Shown in pieces: positions 19,815 through 27,784 of a stretch of DNA of 64,000 nucleotides; position 1 is the stretch's first letter, and every line of letters begins with the position of its first letter. A program made the position numbers and the translations under genes. The stretch comes from Pirellula sp. SH-Sr6A (GTDB taxonomy: Bacteria; Planctomycetota; Planctomycetia; Pirellulales; Pirellulaceae), in NCBI RefSeq assembly GCF_001610875.1, contig NZ_CP011272.1:2709988-2773987 (forward strand), written 5' to 3'. A model generated the notes under the pieces. The model ran no database searches, was not told the origin of the DNA, and saw nothing but the letters and a program-made list of their open reading frames with translations.

Positions 19815-19842
19815 TGAACTAGCTCAATAGTACACCAGTTCA
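19815..19842. promoter_or_regulatory. Candidate GntR operator dyad
   Basis: TGAACTAG (19815-19822) and CCAGTTCA (19835-19842) form an inverted repeat matching at seven of eight positions, with a 12-base centre. It covers the -10 box and part of the spacer of the operon promoter. YtrA-type GntR proteins commonly bind such dyads and repress their own operon, so autorepression is the simplest reading. Confidence 0.5.
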
Positions 19843-19856
19843 ATTAGCCGAGTCAA
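19827..19856 (-). promoter_or_regulatory. Promoter of the GntR-ABC operon
   Basis: On the minus strand, TTGACT (19851-19856) and TACTAT (19827-19832) are separated by 18 bases. This is a near-consensus housekeeping-sigma promoter, about 40 bases ahead of the GntR start codon. Confidence 0.65.
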
Positions 19857-19971
19857 GCAATTTGCAAAAAGTTTTTGACGGACTTCGTTCCAGCCCGATT
19901 AACTCCCTATATGCAGGGCGATGTTGCCAGATACCGCTTGAGAAATGCCATGCAGGTCGCTGGTGTACAAT

Positions 19972-20005
19972 CGGGTATCCTCAAGACGCGGGTATCCTCA
20001 AGACG
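19972..20005. repeat. Perfect 17-bp tandem duplication upstream of the PL11 lyase
   Basis: CGGGTATCCTCAAGACG occurs twice head to tail (19972-19988 and 19989-20005), ending 34 bp before the lyase start codon. It lies where a leader or an activator site would be. Confidence 0.8.
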
Positions 20006-20039
20006 ATTGATGCACGGTTTCTAAACCAGGGACTTGAAC

Positions 20040-21926
20040 ATGTTCCAAAGAAAATACAGCGCAGCGGGCGCCGTCGTTGTCGCGGCGCTCTGTGTGGGGC
20101 TTACCACGCCGCGTTGCACCTGGGGCCAATCTCCACAACCTCGGCAACAGGAATCGTTAGACCGTGGCTTCGTCGCATTCTTCGATTCCGATTCCAGCGC
20201 TGTGGTGAGTTGGAGGCTGCTGTCAAGCGAATCGATGGAATCCAAGTTCTTTTTGTTCCGCACGGTCGACGATCGAGAGCCCGAGTTGGTGGAGGGACAC
20301 GATCCTCTGGGTCCGACTTGGTTTCGTGATTCGAACTGGAACACGACCGACGCGGTGACTTATTCTTTGCGAGCATCCGCCGATGCTTCATCCCCTCCGC
20401 TCGCGTCTACCAAACTTAGTCGCGCGAACCAATCGATCGGCTACATTGCGATACCCTTGCAGCCTCCAGAGGGCTACCACGCCAATGACACCTCAGTAGG
20501 CGATTTGGATGGCGATGGTCAGTACGAATGGGTCGTGCACATGGTGGGTCAAGGACGCGATAACTCGCAGGGTGGGTTTACAACCGAACCGATCTTGCAT
20601 GCTTACAAGCTGGACGGAACGCTCCTATGGGCCATCCATCTCGGCAAGAACATTCGTGAGGGTGCACACTACACGGCGTTCTTGGTCTACGATTTGGATG
20701 GCGATGGTCGCGCCGAAGTTGTTTGCAAGACAGCCGATGGAACACGCGACGGAAAAGGAAATGTGTTAGGCGATGCGACGGCCGACCATCGGACTCAAGA
20801 AGGAAGGCAAGCGGGAACGATTCTTGCCGGTCCCGAGTTTCTTACGGTTTTTGATGGCCAAACGGGAGCGGCGTTGGCGTCTCACGACTACATTCCCGCG
20901 CGTGGAAATGTGCGTGCATGGGGAGACGACTACGGCAATCGATCCGAAAGATACTTGGCCGGTATCGCCTATTTGGACGGCGAACGGCCGAGCATCGTGA
21001 TGTGCCGCGGCTATTACACTCGATCGGTGCTAGCGGCCTGGGATTATCGCGACGGGAATCTCCAGTCGAGATGGGTGTTCGATTCCGACGATGGGACTCC
21101 GGGGAATGAAGCCTATCGCGGACAAGGGAACCATAGCCTTTCGGTCGCTGACATCGATCAAGATGGCAAGGATGAGATCATTTACGGGGCTTGTGCGATC
21201 GATGACGATGGCAGGGGGCTGTATTCGACTGGCTTCGGCCACGGAGATGCCTTGCATGTCACCGATATCGACCCTGCTCGTCCAGGGTTGGAAGTGTGGA
21301 GCATTCACGAGAACGAGAAGGGAGACGCTGCGCGCCCCGGCGTAACTCTCTTTTCTGCGAAGGATGGAGCCGTGATCTTCCGCGATGCAATAGGGCGAGA
21401 CGTCGGGAGAGGCATGGCCGCTGACATCGATCCTCGGCATCCAGGCGTCGAAGTCTGGGGCGGCTTGAGGAACGCCTTCAGTAGCAGCGGCAAGAACATC
21501 GGCGCAGCCCCTCGTTCTACCAATTTCGGAATTTGGTGGGATGGCGATTTGTTGCGTGAGCTGCTCAACGGTGTGGATATAGCGAAATGGGATTATCGCG
21601 AGGCGCGCGAGGTACCCTTGTTCTCGGGGCGCGAAATGGGGCTGATTGCCAACAATGGATCCAAAGCCAACCCCTGCTTGTCCGCCGACATTCTGGGAGA
21701 CTGGCGTGAGGAATTGGTAGCCCGCACGTCTGACAGTCGGGAGTTGCGGATTTACAGTACCCCCCATCCCACCACGATCCGCCTCCCCACGTTGATGCAC
21801 GATTCCCAGTATCGATTGAGCGTGGTTTGGCAAAATGCAGGGTACAATCAACCTCCCCACCCGAGCTTCTTCTTGGGGGCCGGGATGTCCACGGAGAGGT
21901 TTCGGGATTCGAAAACATCCGAATAA
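20040..21926 (+). CDS. Rhamnogalacturonan lyase, polysaccharide lyase family 11
   Basis: This 628-residue secreted enzyme has an N-terminal signal peptide (AAGAVVVAALCVGL, cleavage near TWGQS). It follows the PL11 plan: an N-terminal beta domain (RGFVAFFDSDSSAVVSWRLL) and then an eight-bladed propeller with calcium-binding DLDGDG-type loops (VGDLDGDGQ, VYDLDGDGR, DIDQDGKDE). The stretch TADGTRDGKGNVLGD and AWGDDYGNRSERYLAGIAYLDG is typical of YesW/YesX-type enzymes, which cleave the rhamnogalacturonan I backbone of pectin by beta-elimination. Length is normal. The ATG at 20040 is preferred over a TTG six bases earlier. A sodium:solute symporter gene follows. Confidence 0.9.
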   Translation: MFQRKYSAAGAVVVAALCVGLTTPRCTWGQSPQPRQQESLDRGFVAFFDSDSSAVVSWRLLSSESMESKFFLFRTVDDREPELVEGHDPLGPTWFRDSNWNTTDAVTYSLRASADASSPPLASTKLSRANQSIGYIAIPLQPPEGYHANDTSVGDLDGDGQYEWVVHMVGQGRDNSQGGFTTEPILHAYKLDGTLLWAIHLGKNIREGAHYTAFLVYDLDGDGRAEVVCKTADGTRDGKGNVLGDATADHRTQEGRQAGTILAGPEFLTVFDGQTGAALASHDYIPARGNVRAWGDDYGNRSERYLAGIAYLDGERPSIVMCRGYYTRSVLAAWDYRDGNLQSRWVFDSDDGTPGNEAYRGQGNHSLSVADIDQDGKDEIIYGACAIDDDGRGLYSTGFGHGDALHVTDIDPARPGLEVWSIHENEKGDAARPGVTLFSAKDGAVIFRDAIGRDVGRGMAADIDPRHPGVEVWGGLRNAFSSSGKNIGAAPRSTNFGIWWDGDLLRELLNGVDIAKWDYREAREVPLFSGREMGLIANNGSKANPCLSADILGDWREELVARTSDSRELRIYSTPHPTTIRLPTLMHDSQYRLSVVWQNAGYNQPPHPSFFLGAGMSTERFRDSKTSE

Positions 21927-22035
21927 TCCCAAGCGCAAGCGATCGAATTACGGGGGTGAGAATGGGCGCTGCGTGCTCGATCCGGCATAATGCCCCGGTT
22001 GCCACTATGCAGCTTCGATCCTTTTGAGTTCATCC

Positions 22036-23478
22036 ATGAGTCCAACTTTACTGCTCGTTGTCGTCTTCGGGTACTTTGGCGTCCTTCTGGCGATTGCTTG
22101 GTATACCGCGCGCGGAGCGGGGGAACACGCCTTCTACAGCGGCGAACGCAAAAGCCTTTGGTGGGTCGTCGCCTTTGGGATGGTCGGGACATCCCTCAGC
22201 GGGGTCACGTTTGTCAGCGTGCCAGGTAGCGTTGCCAAAGAAAGCTGGAACTACCTGCAGATGATTCTCGGATTCGTCGTCGGCTATTGGATTATCGCGG
22301 GAGTTCTTTTACCGCTGTATTACCGATTGGAACTGACGAGCATTTATGGCTATCTCCGAGAGCGATTGGGGAACGTTAGTTATCGGACTGGGAGCGCTAT
22401 ATTCATCCTGAGTCGACTGCTGGGAGCGACGGTCCGCATCTATGTCGTGCTCAATGTGATCCATGTTTTCGTGCTCGAGTCGATGGGGGTCCCTTTCATG
22501 GTGACCGCCTTCGCCGTCTTGCTCATGATATTCCTGTATACGCTGCAGGGAGGGGTCAAGACGATTGTCTGGACCGACACACTACAAACACTGTTCATGC
22601 TCGGTGCGCTGGTGGGGACCATTCTGTACATCCTGTACGATCCCCAGATGAGCGACTGGTCCACGCGTCTTCGCGAGAGCGGAATGGCGACAATTTTTAA
22701 TTGGGACTACAAGGACCGTTTGTTCTTTTTCAAACAAGTCATCAGTGGGATCTTTGTGACCATCGTGATGACAGGCCTCGATCAAGAGATGATGCAAAAG
22801 AACTTGAGTGTCCGCACTCTCTCCGATGCCCAAAAGAACATGCGCGTCTTCAGTATTGTTCTGGTCATCACCAATTTGCTGTTCTTGTTTCTGGGTGCTT
22901 TGCTGTATCTCAAGGCTGAACAGATGGGGATCAAACTCCCCGCGAAAAGCGATGACCTGTATCCTACTTTAGCGCTGCAGTATTTCCCTGCTTGGTTAGG
23001 GCTGGTGTTCATCATCGGATTGATCAGTGCGCTCTTTCCGAGCGCCGACGGGGCGTTGACCGCGCTGACCGCGAGTACCTGCATTGATTTGATTGGCATC
23101 CGAGAGCGTGGATGGAGCAACGAGAAGCAGAGCCGGGTACGCAAATGGGTTCATGCTTCAATCGCAGTCCTCTTCTTTGGATTGGTGATGTGGTTTTATT
23201 CCCAGCAGAACGACTCCATCATCACGCTCCTTTATCGTCTCGCTGCGATCACGTATGGCCCATTGCTGGGACTATTCGCGTTCGGACTCTTTACCAAGAG
23301 GATGGTATACGAACCGCTTGTTCCAGTGGTCTGCATTGTCGCTGCGGTATGTGCGTATTTGCTGAGCGTCTATAGCAAGACATTATTTGGGGGTTACGAG
23401 ATTGGGTTTGAAACGCTCCCGATCAACGGTCTCTTCACCTTCCTCGGCCTTTTGGCGATCAGTCGCCGGCCATCGTGA
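22036..23478 (+). CDS. Sodium:solute symporter (SSS family)
   Basis: This 480-residue protein has about thirteen hydrophobic helices. It contains the SSS hallmark early segment (WWVVAFGMVGTSLSGVTFVSVPG) and the glycine-rich GFVVGYWIIAGVLLPLYYR. The C-terminal helices include a cluster with FPSADGALTALTAS. Such proteins couple solute uptake to sodium. Its place 109 bp after the PL11 lyase on the same strand suggests uptake of sugars released from pectin. ATG 22036 is chosen over an upstream TTG. Confidence 0.92.
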   Translation: MSPTLLLVVVFGYFGVLLAIAWYTARGAGEHAFYSGERKSLWWVVAFGMVGTSLSGVTFVSVPGSVAKESWNYLQMILGFVVGYWIIAGVLLPLYYRLELTSIYGYLRERLGNVSYRTGSAIFILSRLLGATVRIYVVLNVIHVFVLESMGVPFMVTAFAVLLMIFLYTLQGGVKTIVWTDTLQTLFMLGALVGTILYILYDPQMSDWSTRLRESGMATIFNWDYKDRLFFFKQVISGIFVTIVMTGLDQEMMQKNLSVRTLSDAQKNMRVFSIVLVITNLLFLFLGALLYLKAEQMGIKLPAKSDDLYPTLALQYFPAWLGLVFIIGLISALFPSADGALTALTASTCIDLIGIRERGWSNEKQSRVRKWVHASIAVLFFGLVMWFYSQQNDSIITLLYRLAAITYGPLLGLFAFGLFTKRMVYEPLVPVVCIVAAVCAYLLSVYSKTLFGGYEIGFETLPINGLFTFLGLLAISRRPS

Positions 23479-23557
23479 TGTCCAGCACGAGTGAGTCGCA
23501 ACAATCGATTCGGGCCAACCAAAGGGATGAATGGATTTTCCAATTGGCAAGCGTCGA

Positions 23558-25996
23558 CTAGGGTTCAATGAGCTGCAGCGGAGACTTGCTGAGTTGGAAG
23601 CTTCGCAGTTCCCCGTTTTCAAACGAGACGCGAGCCATGCGACGGGCGCCATGGCCATCTACCGACGCGACTTGCCCGATTCCATATTCCGGATGTCGAA
23701 CGATAGAGCCTTGTTCGAACAACCCCACTTCGACCCCTTCTTTGGTCGTAATGGTTTGAAAATGGGAGCCGGATTTTAAGTTTGGTAGCCCCAGTTTTCC
23801 CCGCAGCTTTTGCAACACGGCGTTTCCTGTTTCGGACGGTTCCGGACTGGGTTCTTCCATGGGAGCGGCATCTGGGACAAATTCGCTTCCACCATCGTCT
23901 TGATTCCACTCATCGCAAGAGAGGAGCACTGTTTTCTTCCCCATCGGCTTCGACGGTTTCTTTGTTGGTTTTTCAGAGGGCTCGAATTCATCGATCCAAG
24001 GGTCTTCTTCGGAGCGTTGATCGATCTCGTCCATGAAGGAAATATTGAAGGCGTCGACATCGGTGCGATCGATCATTTCGAGTTCCGCTCGAGGCAACTC
24101 CATGGCAAACTGGCTAGCGGACCCGACGCGCGCGTTGCTGAATCCCCGCTGTTTGGCCATGCTGAGCTGCAACCAACGTTTGGCCCGTGTGATTCCGACG
24201 AAAAGCAACCGTCGCTCTTCTTCTAATTGAGAGGGATCATCCATGGCGCGGATGTGAGGCAGGATCCCATGTTCGACCGCGATGACGAAGACATTTTCAA
24301 ACTCTAGCCCCTTTGCCGCATGGAGGGTCATCAAGGTGACTTTGTTGTCCGAGTCCTCGAGACCATCCGCATCGGCGATCAACGTGACTTGTTCTAGAAA
24401 TCGTTCCATCGTATTGCCATCCTCCGATTCGCTATCCGCTTGTGCGGCATCCGCCCGGAGTTCATTGATGTTACCGATGATACTCTCGTCGGGGGTCTCG
24501 GATTTGCGAGCCGTGAGGTATTGAATGTAGTCCGTTTCCTGGAGCATGCAGTCGATCACCGCGACCAGCGGCCCCGACGACAGGTGCACCATTTTGTCAT
24601 AAGTCTTCAGGAATTTATCCGCTCCCGATGCGGCCTTCTTGCTGAGTACCCCCCGTTCAATGGTCGCGCGCAAGGCGACCAACATGGGGATCTCCCGTTG
24701 ACGAGCGAGATCTCGCACTTTCTCGAGCGACTTATCCCCAAGCCCGCGCGTCGGGACATTGACAACCCGATCGAACGCAACATCGTCGGTCGGATTATGG
24801 ACCAAGCGTAGATAGGCGAGTATGTCTTTGATTTCTTCACGATGGTAGAAACGGAAGCCACCAATGAGTTGGTAATTCAATTTGCATCGCAAGAGTGCTT
24901 GCTCCATGAGCCGCGACTGCGCGTTGGTTCGGTAGAGGACCGCGAAGTCTTTGGCTTTTGCGCCGTTCTCCAAAATTTCCATCGCAATATGCCGCGCGAT
25001 ATCGTCCGCCTCCTCGCGATCGCTGCGATAGGTACAAAAACGAACCGATGCACCCGATTCGCAAGTCGGCTTCAGCACTTTCGCTTTGCGCCGCGTGTTG
25101 CATGAGATCAAGCTATCTGCGACAGAGAGGATTTGGGGGGTGCTGCGGTAGTTGTGTTCCAATCGGACGGTACTCGACTGAGGATAATCCTTCTCGAAGC
25201 TCAAGATGTTCGAGATATCCGCTCCGCGCCAACTGTAAATCGATTGGTCTGGATCACCGGTGACATTCAGATTCGGGTGATCGATCGAGAGACCGCGAAC
25301 GATCAAGTACTGAGCAAGGTTGGTGTCTTGGTATTCATCCACCAGGATGTAGCGATGTTTTGCGTCCAAGTCCGATCGGAGGTCGGGGTTGGAGCGAAGG
25401 ATGTTGGCCGTGTGCATCAACAAATCGTCGAAGTCGACGGCGTTGAATTGGCGAAGGAGTTTTTGGTAGATGGGGTAGACTTTACTGATGATACGATCGT
25501 GGTCTCCGCGCACGGTTCCTTCGAAGATCTCAGGGGAGATCGCTTTGTTTTTCAATGCGCCGATGCGTCGCCCGATGTCCCCTTGGTTCAAGTGCGTGAG
25601 AGACACGTTCGCTTGTTCGATCGCTTTCTTGAGAGCATTTTTTGAGTCGTCGGTGTCGAAGATGGTAAAGTTCGGCGCGATGCCAACCATTTCGCCAAAG
25701 CGCCGTAGAAATCGCGCGCAGTAGCCGTGGAATGTTCCCATCCAGACCGGGCAATCATCGACCATACGGTCGAGGCGCGCTTTCATCTCGCGCGCCGCTT
25801 TGTTGGTGAAGGTCAATGCGAGGATTGAGTAGGGCGAGACACCTTGATCGAGCATGTATGCAATGCGATGCGTGACGACGCGTGTTTTGCCGCTCCCGGG
25901 GCCGGCCAGGGTCAAAAGCGGTCCTTCGATGTGCGTCACCGCCTGCCGTTGCGGTTCGTTCAGCGAGTCGATGATTTGGGAGGTCGTGAGGGCCAT
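23558..25996 (-). CDS. UvrD/PcrA/Rep-type superfamily 1 DNA helicase
   Basis: This 812-residue enzyme has the complete motif set of UvrD-like helicases. There is LNEPQRQAV (Q-motif), Walker A AGPGSGKTRV, LTFTNKAAREMKARL, VDEYQDTN (motif II), GDPDQSIYSWRGA (motif III), TLMTLHAAKGLEFENVF (motif V) and VGITRAKRWLQLS (motif VI). The C-terminal about 60 residues resemble the Tudor-like tail of PcrA (EYGIGQVASVDGHG...ARVSFENGELRSF). It acts in nucleotide-excision and mismatch repair or replication restart. Whether the closest relative is UvrD or PcrA needs a tree. Confidence 0.94.
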   Translation of the reverse strand: MALTTSQIIDSLNEPQRQAVTHIEGPLLTLAGPGSGKTRVVTHRIAYMLDQGVSPYSILALTFTNKAAREMKARLDRMVDDCPVWMGTFHGYCARFLRRFGEMVGIAPNFTIFDTDDSKNALKKAIEQANVSLTHLNQGDIGRRIGALKNKAISPEIFEGTVRGDHDRIISKVYPIYQKLLRQFNAVDFDDLLMHTANILRSNPDLRSDLDAKHRYILVDEYQDTNLAQYLIVRGLSIDHPNLNVTGDPDQSIYSWRGADISNILSFEKDYPQSSTVRLEHNYRSTPQILSVADSLISCNTRRKAKVLKPTCESGASVRFCTYRSDREEADDIARHIAMEILENGAKAKDFAVLYRTNAQSRLMEQALLRCKLNYQLIGGFRFYHREEIKDILAYLRLVHNPTDDVAFDRVVNVPTRGLGDKSLEKVRDLARQREIPMLVALRATIERGVLSKKAASGADKFLKTYDKMVHLSSGPLVAVIDCMLQETDYIQYLTARKSETPDESIIGNINELRADAAQADSESEDGNTMERFLEQVTLIADADGLEDSDNKVTLMTLHAAKGLEFENVFVIAVEHGILPHIRAMDDPSQLEEERRLLFVGITRAKRWLQLSMAKQRGFSNARVGSASQFAMELPRAELEMIDRTDVDAFNISFMDEIDQRSEEDPWIDEFEPSEKPTKKPSKPMGKKTVLLSCDEWNQDDGGSEFVPDAAPMEEPSPEPSETGNAVLQKLRGKLGLPNLKSGSHFQTITTKEGVEVGLFEQGSIVRHPEYGIGQVASVDGHGARRMARVSFENGELRSFQLSKSPLQLIEP

Positions 25997-26197
25997 AAAG
26001 TTGCAATCCCTTACTCAATCTTGAGACGCGTCGGATGGATGGTGCCGGGACGCGTTCGACTGAAAAGCATCGCATCCGACTGCGAGACATTATCCGGCAT
26101 TCCATCCAGGCGAGCCAGCCTTCTTGTCCGTGCGCTATAATCAGAGCGGTGGAAAATGATCTCAACCTGATACGCGACTCCTTCAACTGCGATTGCT

Positions 26198-27613
26198 ATG
26201 GAAATCACATCTCTCCCGAAAAATCTTGCTGAGCTCCGCGCGAGCGGTTGGAAGAGCCGTAGCGTCAAGGAGGAGATACGCAGCAATTTTTTAATCATGC
26301 TTTCTTCCGGTGAACCTCTTTATCCTGGGATTGTCGGGTACGACGACACGGTGGTTCCGGAGCTCAACATCGCCTTGCTCGCAGGGCACGATTTGCTCTT
26401 TTTAGGGGAGAAAGGGCAGGCCAAGAGCCGGCTGATGCGAACCCTCGTGCGGTTTCTCGACGAATTCATTCCTTATATCGATTTGCCCAATTTGCCGCTT
26501 CACGAGGATCCCTACCATCCCATCACGGCGGCAGGGAAACGGGCCATAGAAACCTTGTCCGAGCACGAAGTTCCCATTGGTTGGTGGCATCGATCGGATC
26601 GGTACGTGGAGCGTTTGGCTCCTGGGACCAAGTTCGCGGATGTAATCGGCGAGATCGATCCTTCGAAATTGACCGGCGGGGTAAGCATGAGTTCGGAGGA
26701 TGCGTTGTACTTTGGATTGATTCCGAGAATGCATCGCGGAATTTTCGCCATGAATGAGTTGCCGGAGCTCGACGATTTGGTCCAGGTCGGGTTGTTCAAC
26801 ATCCTCGAAGAGCGAGACGTTCAAATCCGAGGTTACCCGATTCGATTCGATCTCGATATTTTCATCCTTTTTTCTGCCAACCCCAGTACCTACAACCGGA
26901 GCGGAAAGGTGATTCCCCAGTTGAAGGATCGGATTGGGTCGATCATCCAGACCCACTATCCTGCCGAGCGGGAGCAGGGGATCGAGATCTTGAAGCAGGA
27001 GGCGGGGATCCCGCTCGATGGCGATTACCCCGTCCAAGTCCCCTATTTCATGATGGAGATCATCGAGGAAATCACGACACAGGCACGGAAATCGAAGTAT
27101 GTCGATCAAGCTTCCGGGGTCTCGGCTCGTTTCTCGTTGGCGAATTACCGAACGATGATTGCATCCGCACGGCACCGAGCGGTGTTGCTCGGGGAAGCGC
27201 TCGCCGTCCCCCGCATCAGTGATTTGGGGCACCTTTACACCTCCGCTCTAGGGAAACTCGAAGTCGATTTGATGGGTTCCCATCAGATGAGCGAACGCAA
27301 GATTTTGGATGCTCTCATCGCCAGCGCCATCCGGACAGTGTTCGAGCAATACGTCGACCAACACGGCATGGAACCGATCGCCGAGATTTTCAATAAGGGG
27401 GTTCGCATCGAGGTGGGAGATCTACTACCCAGCGAACATTACGCGGAGCGGCTTAAGCATGTCCCACCCGTGTGGGAAGCCGCCTTTGAGGTAAATGCCT
27501 CCTCACACCCTGCCATACGGGCATCCTGTATCGAATTCGTCTTGGCCGGACTGTACAGCTTGGATCGCATCAGCCGGGCGAGCAAGCATGGCAAAGTGAG
27601 TTACGAAGTTTGA
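26198..27613 (+). CDS. MoxR/ChlI-like AAA+ ATPase
   Basis: This 471-residue protein has Walker [10 protein letters not shown] and sensor 1 FSANPSTY. In the Walker B position it has [14 protein letters not shown], with Asn-Glu where DE is usual. It contains [13 protein letters not shown] and the arginine-rich [13 protein letters not shown] segment. This arrangement is that of a family often annotated as a magnesium-chelatase-like or sigma-54-interacting ATPase; the NEL form is a family feature, not damage. Related MoxR ATPases remodel or mature partner proteins, often with a von Willebrand A protein, but no such gene is adjacent here. It is transcribed divergently from the helicase, 200 bp away. 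Confidence 0.85.
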   Translation: MEITSLPKNLAELRASGWKSRSVKEEIRSNFLIMLSSGEPLYPGIVGYDDTVVPELNIALLAGHDLLFLGEKGQAKSRLMRTLVRFLDEFIPYIDLPNLPLHEDPYHPITAAGKRAIETLSEHEVPIGWWHRSDRYVERLAPGTKFADVIGEIDPSKLTGGVSMSSEDALYFGLIPRMHRGIFAMNELPELDDLVQVGLFNILEERDVQIRGYPIRFDLDIFILFSANPSTYNRSGKVIPQLKDRIGSIIQTHYPAEREQGIEILKQEAGIPLDGDYPVQVPYFMMEIIEEITTQARKSKYVDQASGVSARFSLANYRTMIASARHRAVLLGEALAVPRISDLGHLYTSALGKLEVDLMGSHQMSERKILDALIASAIRTVFEQYVDQHGMEPIAEIFNKGVRIEVGDLLPSEHYAERLKHVPPVWEAAFEVNASSHPAIRASCIEFVLAGLYSLDRISRASKHGKVSYEV

Positions 27614-27652
27614 GAGCCGTCTTTAGGCTACCAAAGAACCGGGAGGCATGCT

Positions 27653-27685
27653 AAGTTCTGTGGGATTTTGGTCACCGCAGAACTT
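27653..27685 (+). promoter_or_regulatory. Hairpin in the carB leader
   Basis: Arms AAGTTCTG (27653-27660) and CAGAACTT (27678-27685) pair perfectly, with a G-U and two G-C pairs extending the stem. It lies 100 bp ahead of the carB GTG and 40 bp after the ATPase stop. No U-run follows, so it is more likely a leader structure or operator dyad than a terminator. Confidence 0.45.
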
Positions 27686-27784
27686 CGGACCGTTGGCAGA
27701 GTAGAACCGCGACAAAATGCTGGAGTTTTCTAGGCAGGTGGCCTCTTTTGAGCCATTTCCCCTTGAAAATTTTCAGGTTTTGCT

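Noticed and set aside
21030-21938. 302-codon minus-strand frame inside the PL11 gene
   Set aside because: The plus-strand protein is a clear PL11 lyase with DLDGDG loops; the minus frame has no recognisable pattern.
26402-27232. 276-codon minus-strand frame inside the MoxR-like gene
   Set aside because: It is the shadow of the ATPase, which has complete Walker A and sensor motifs.
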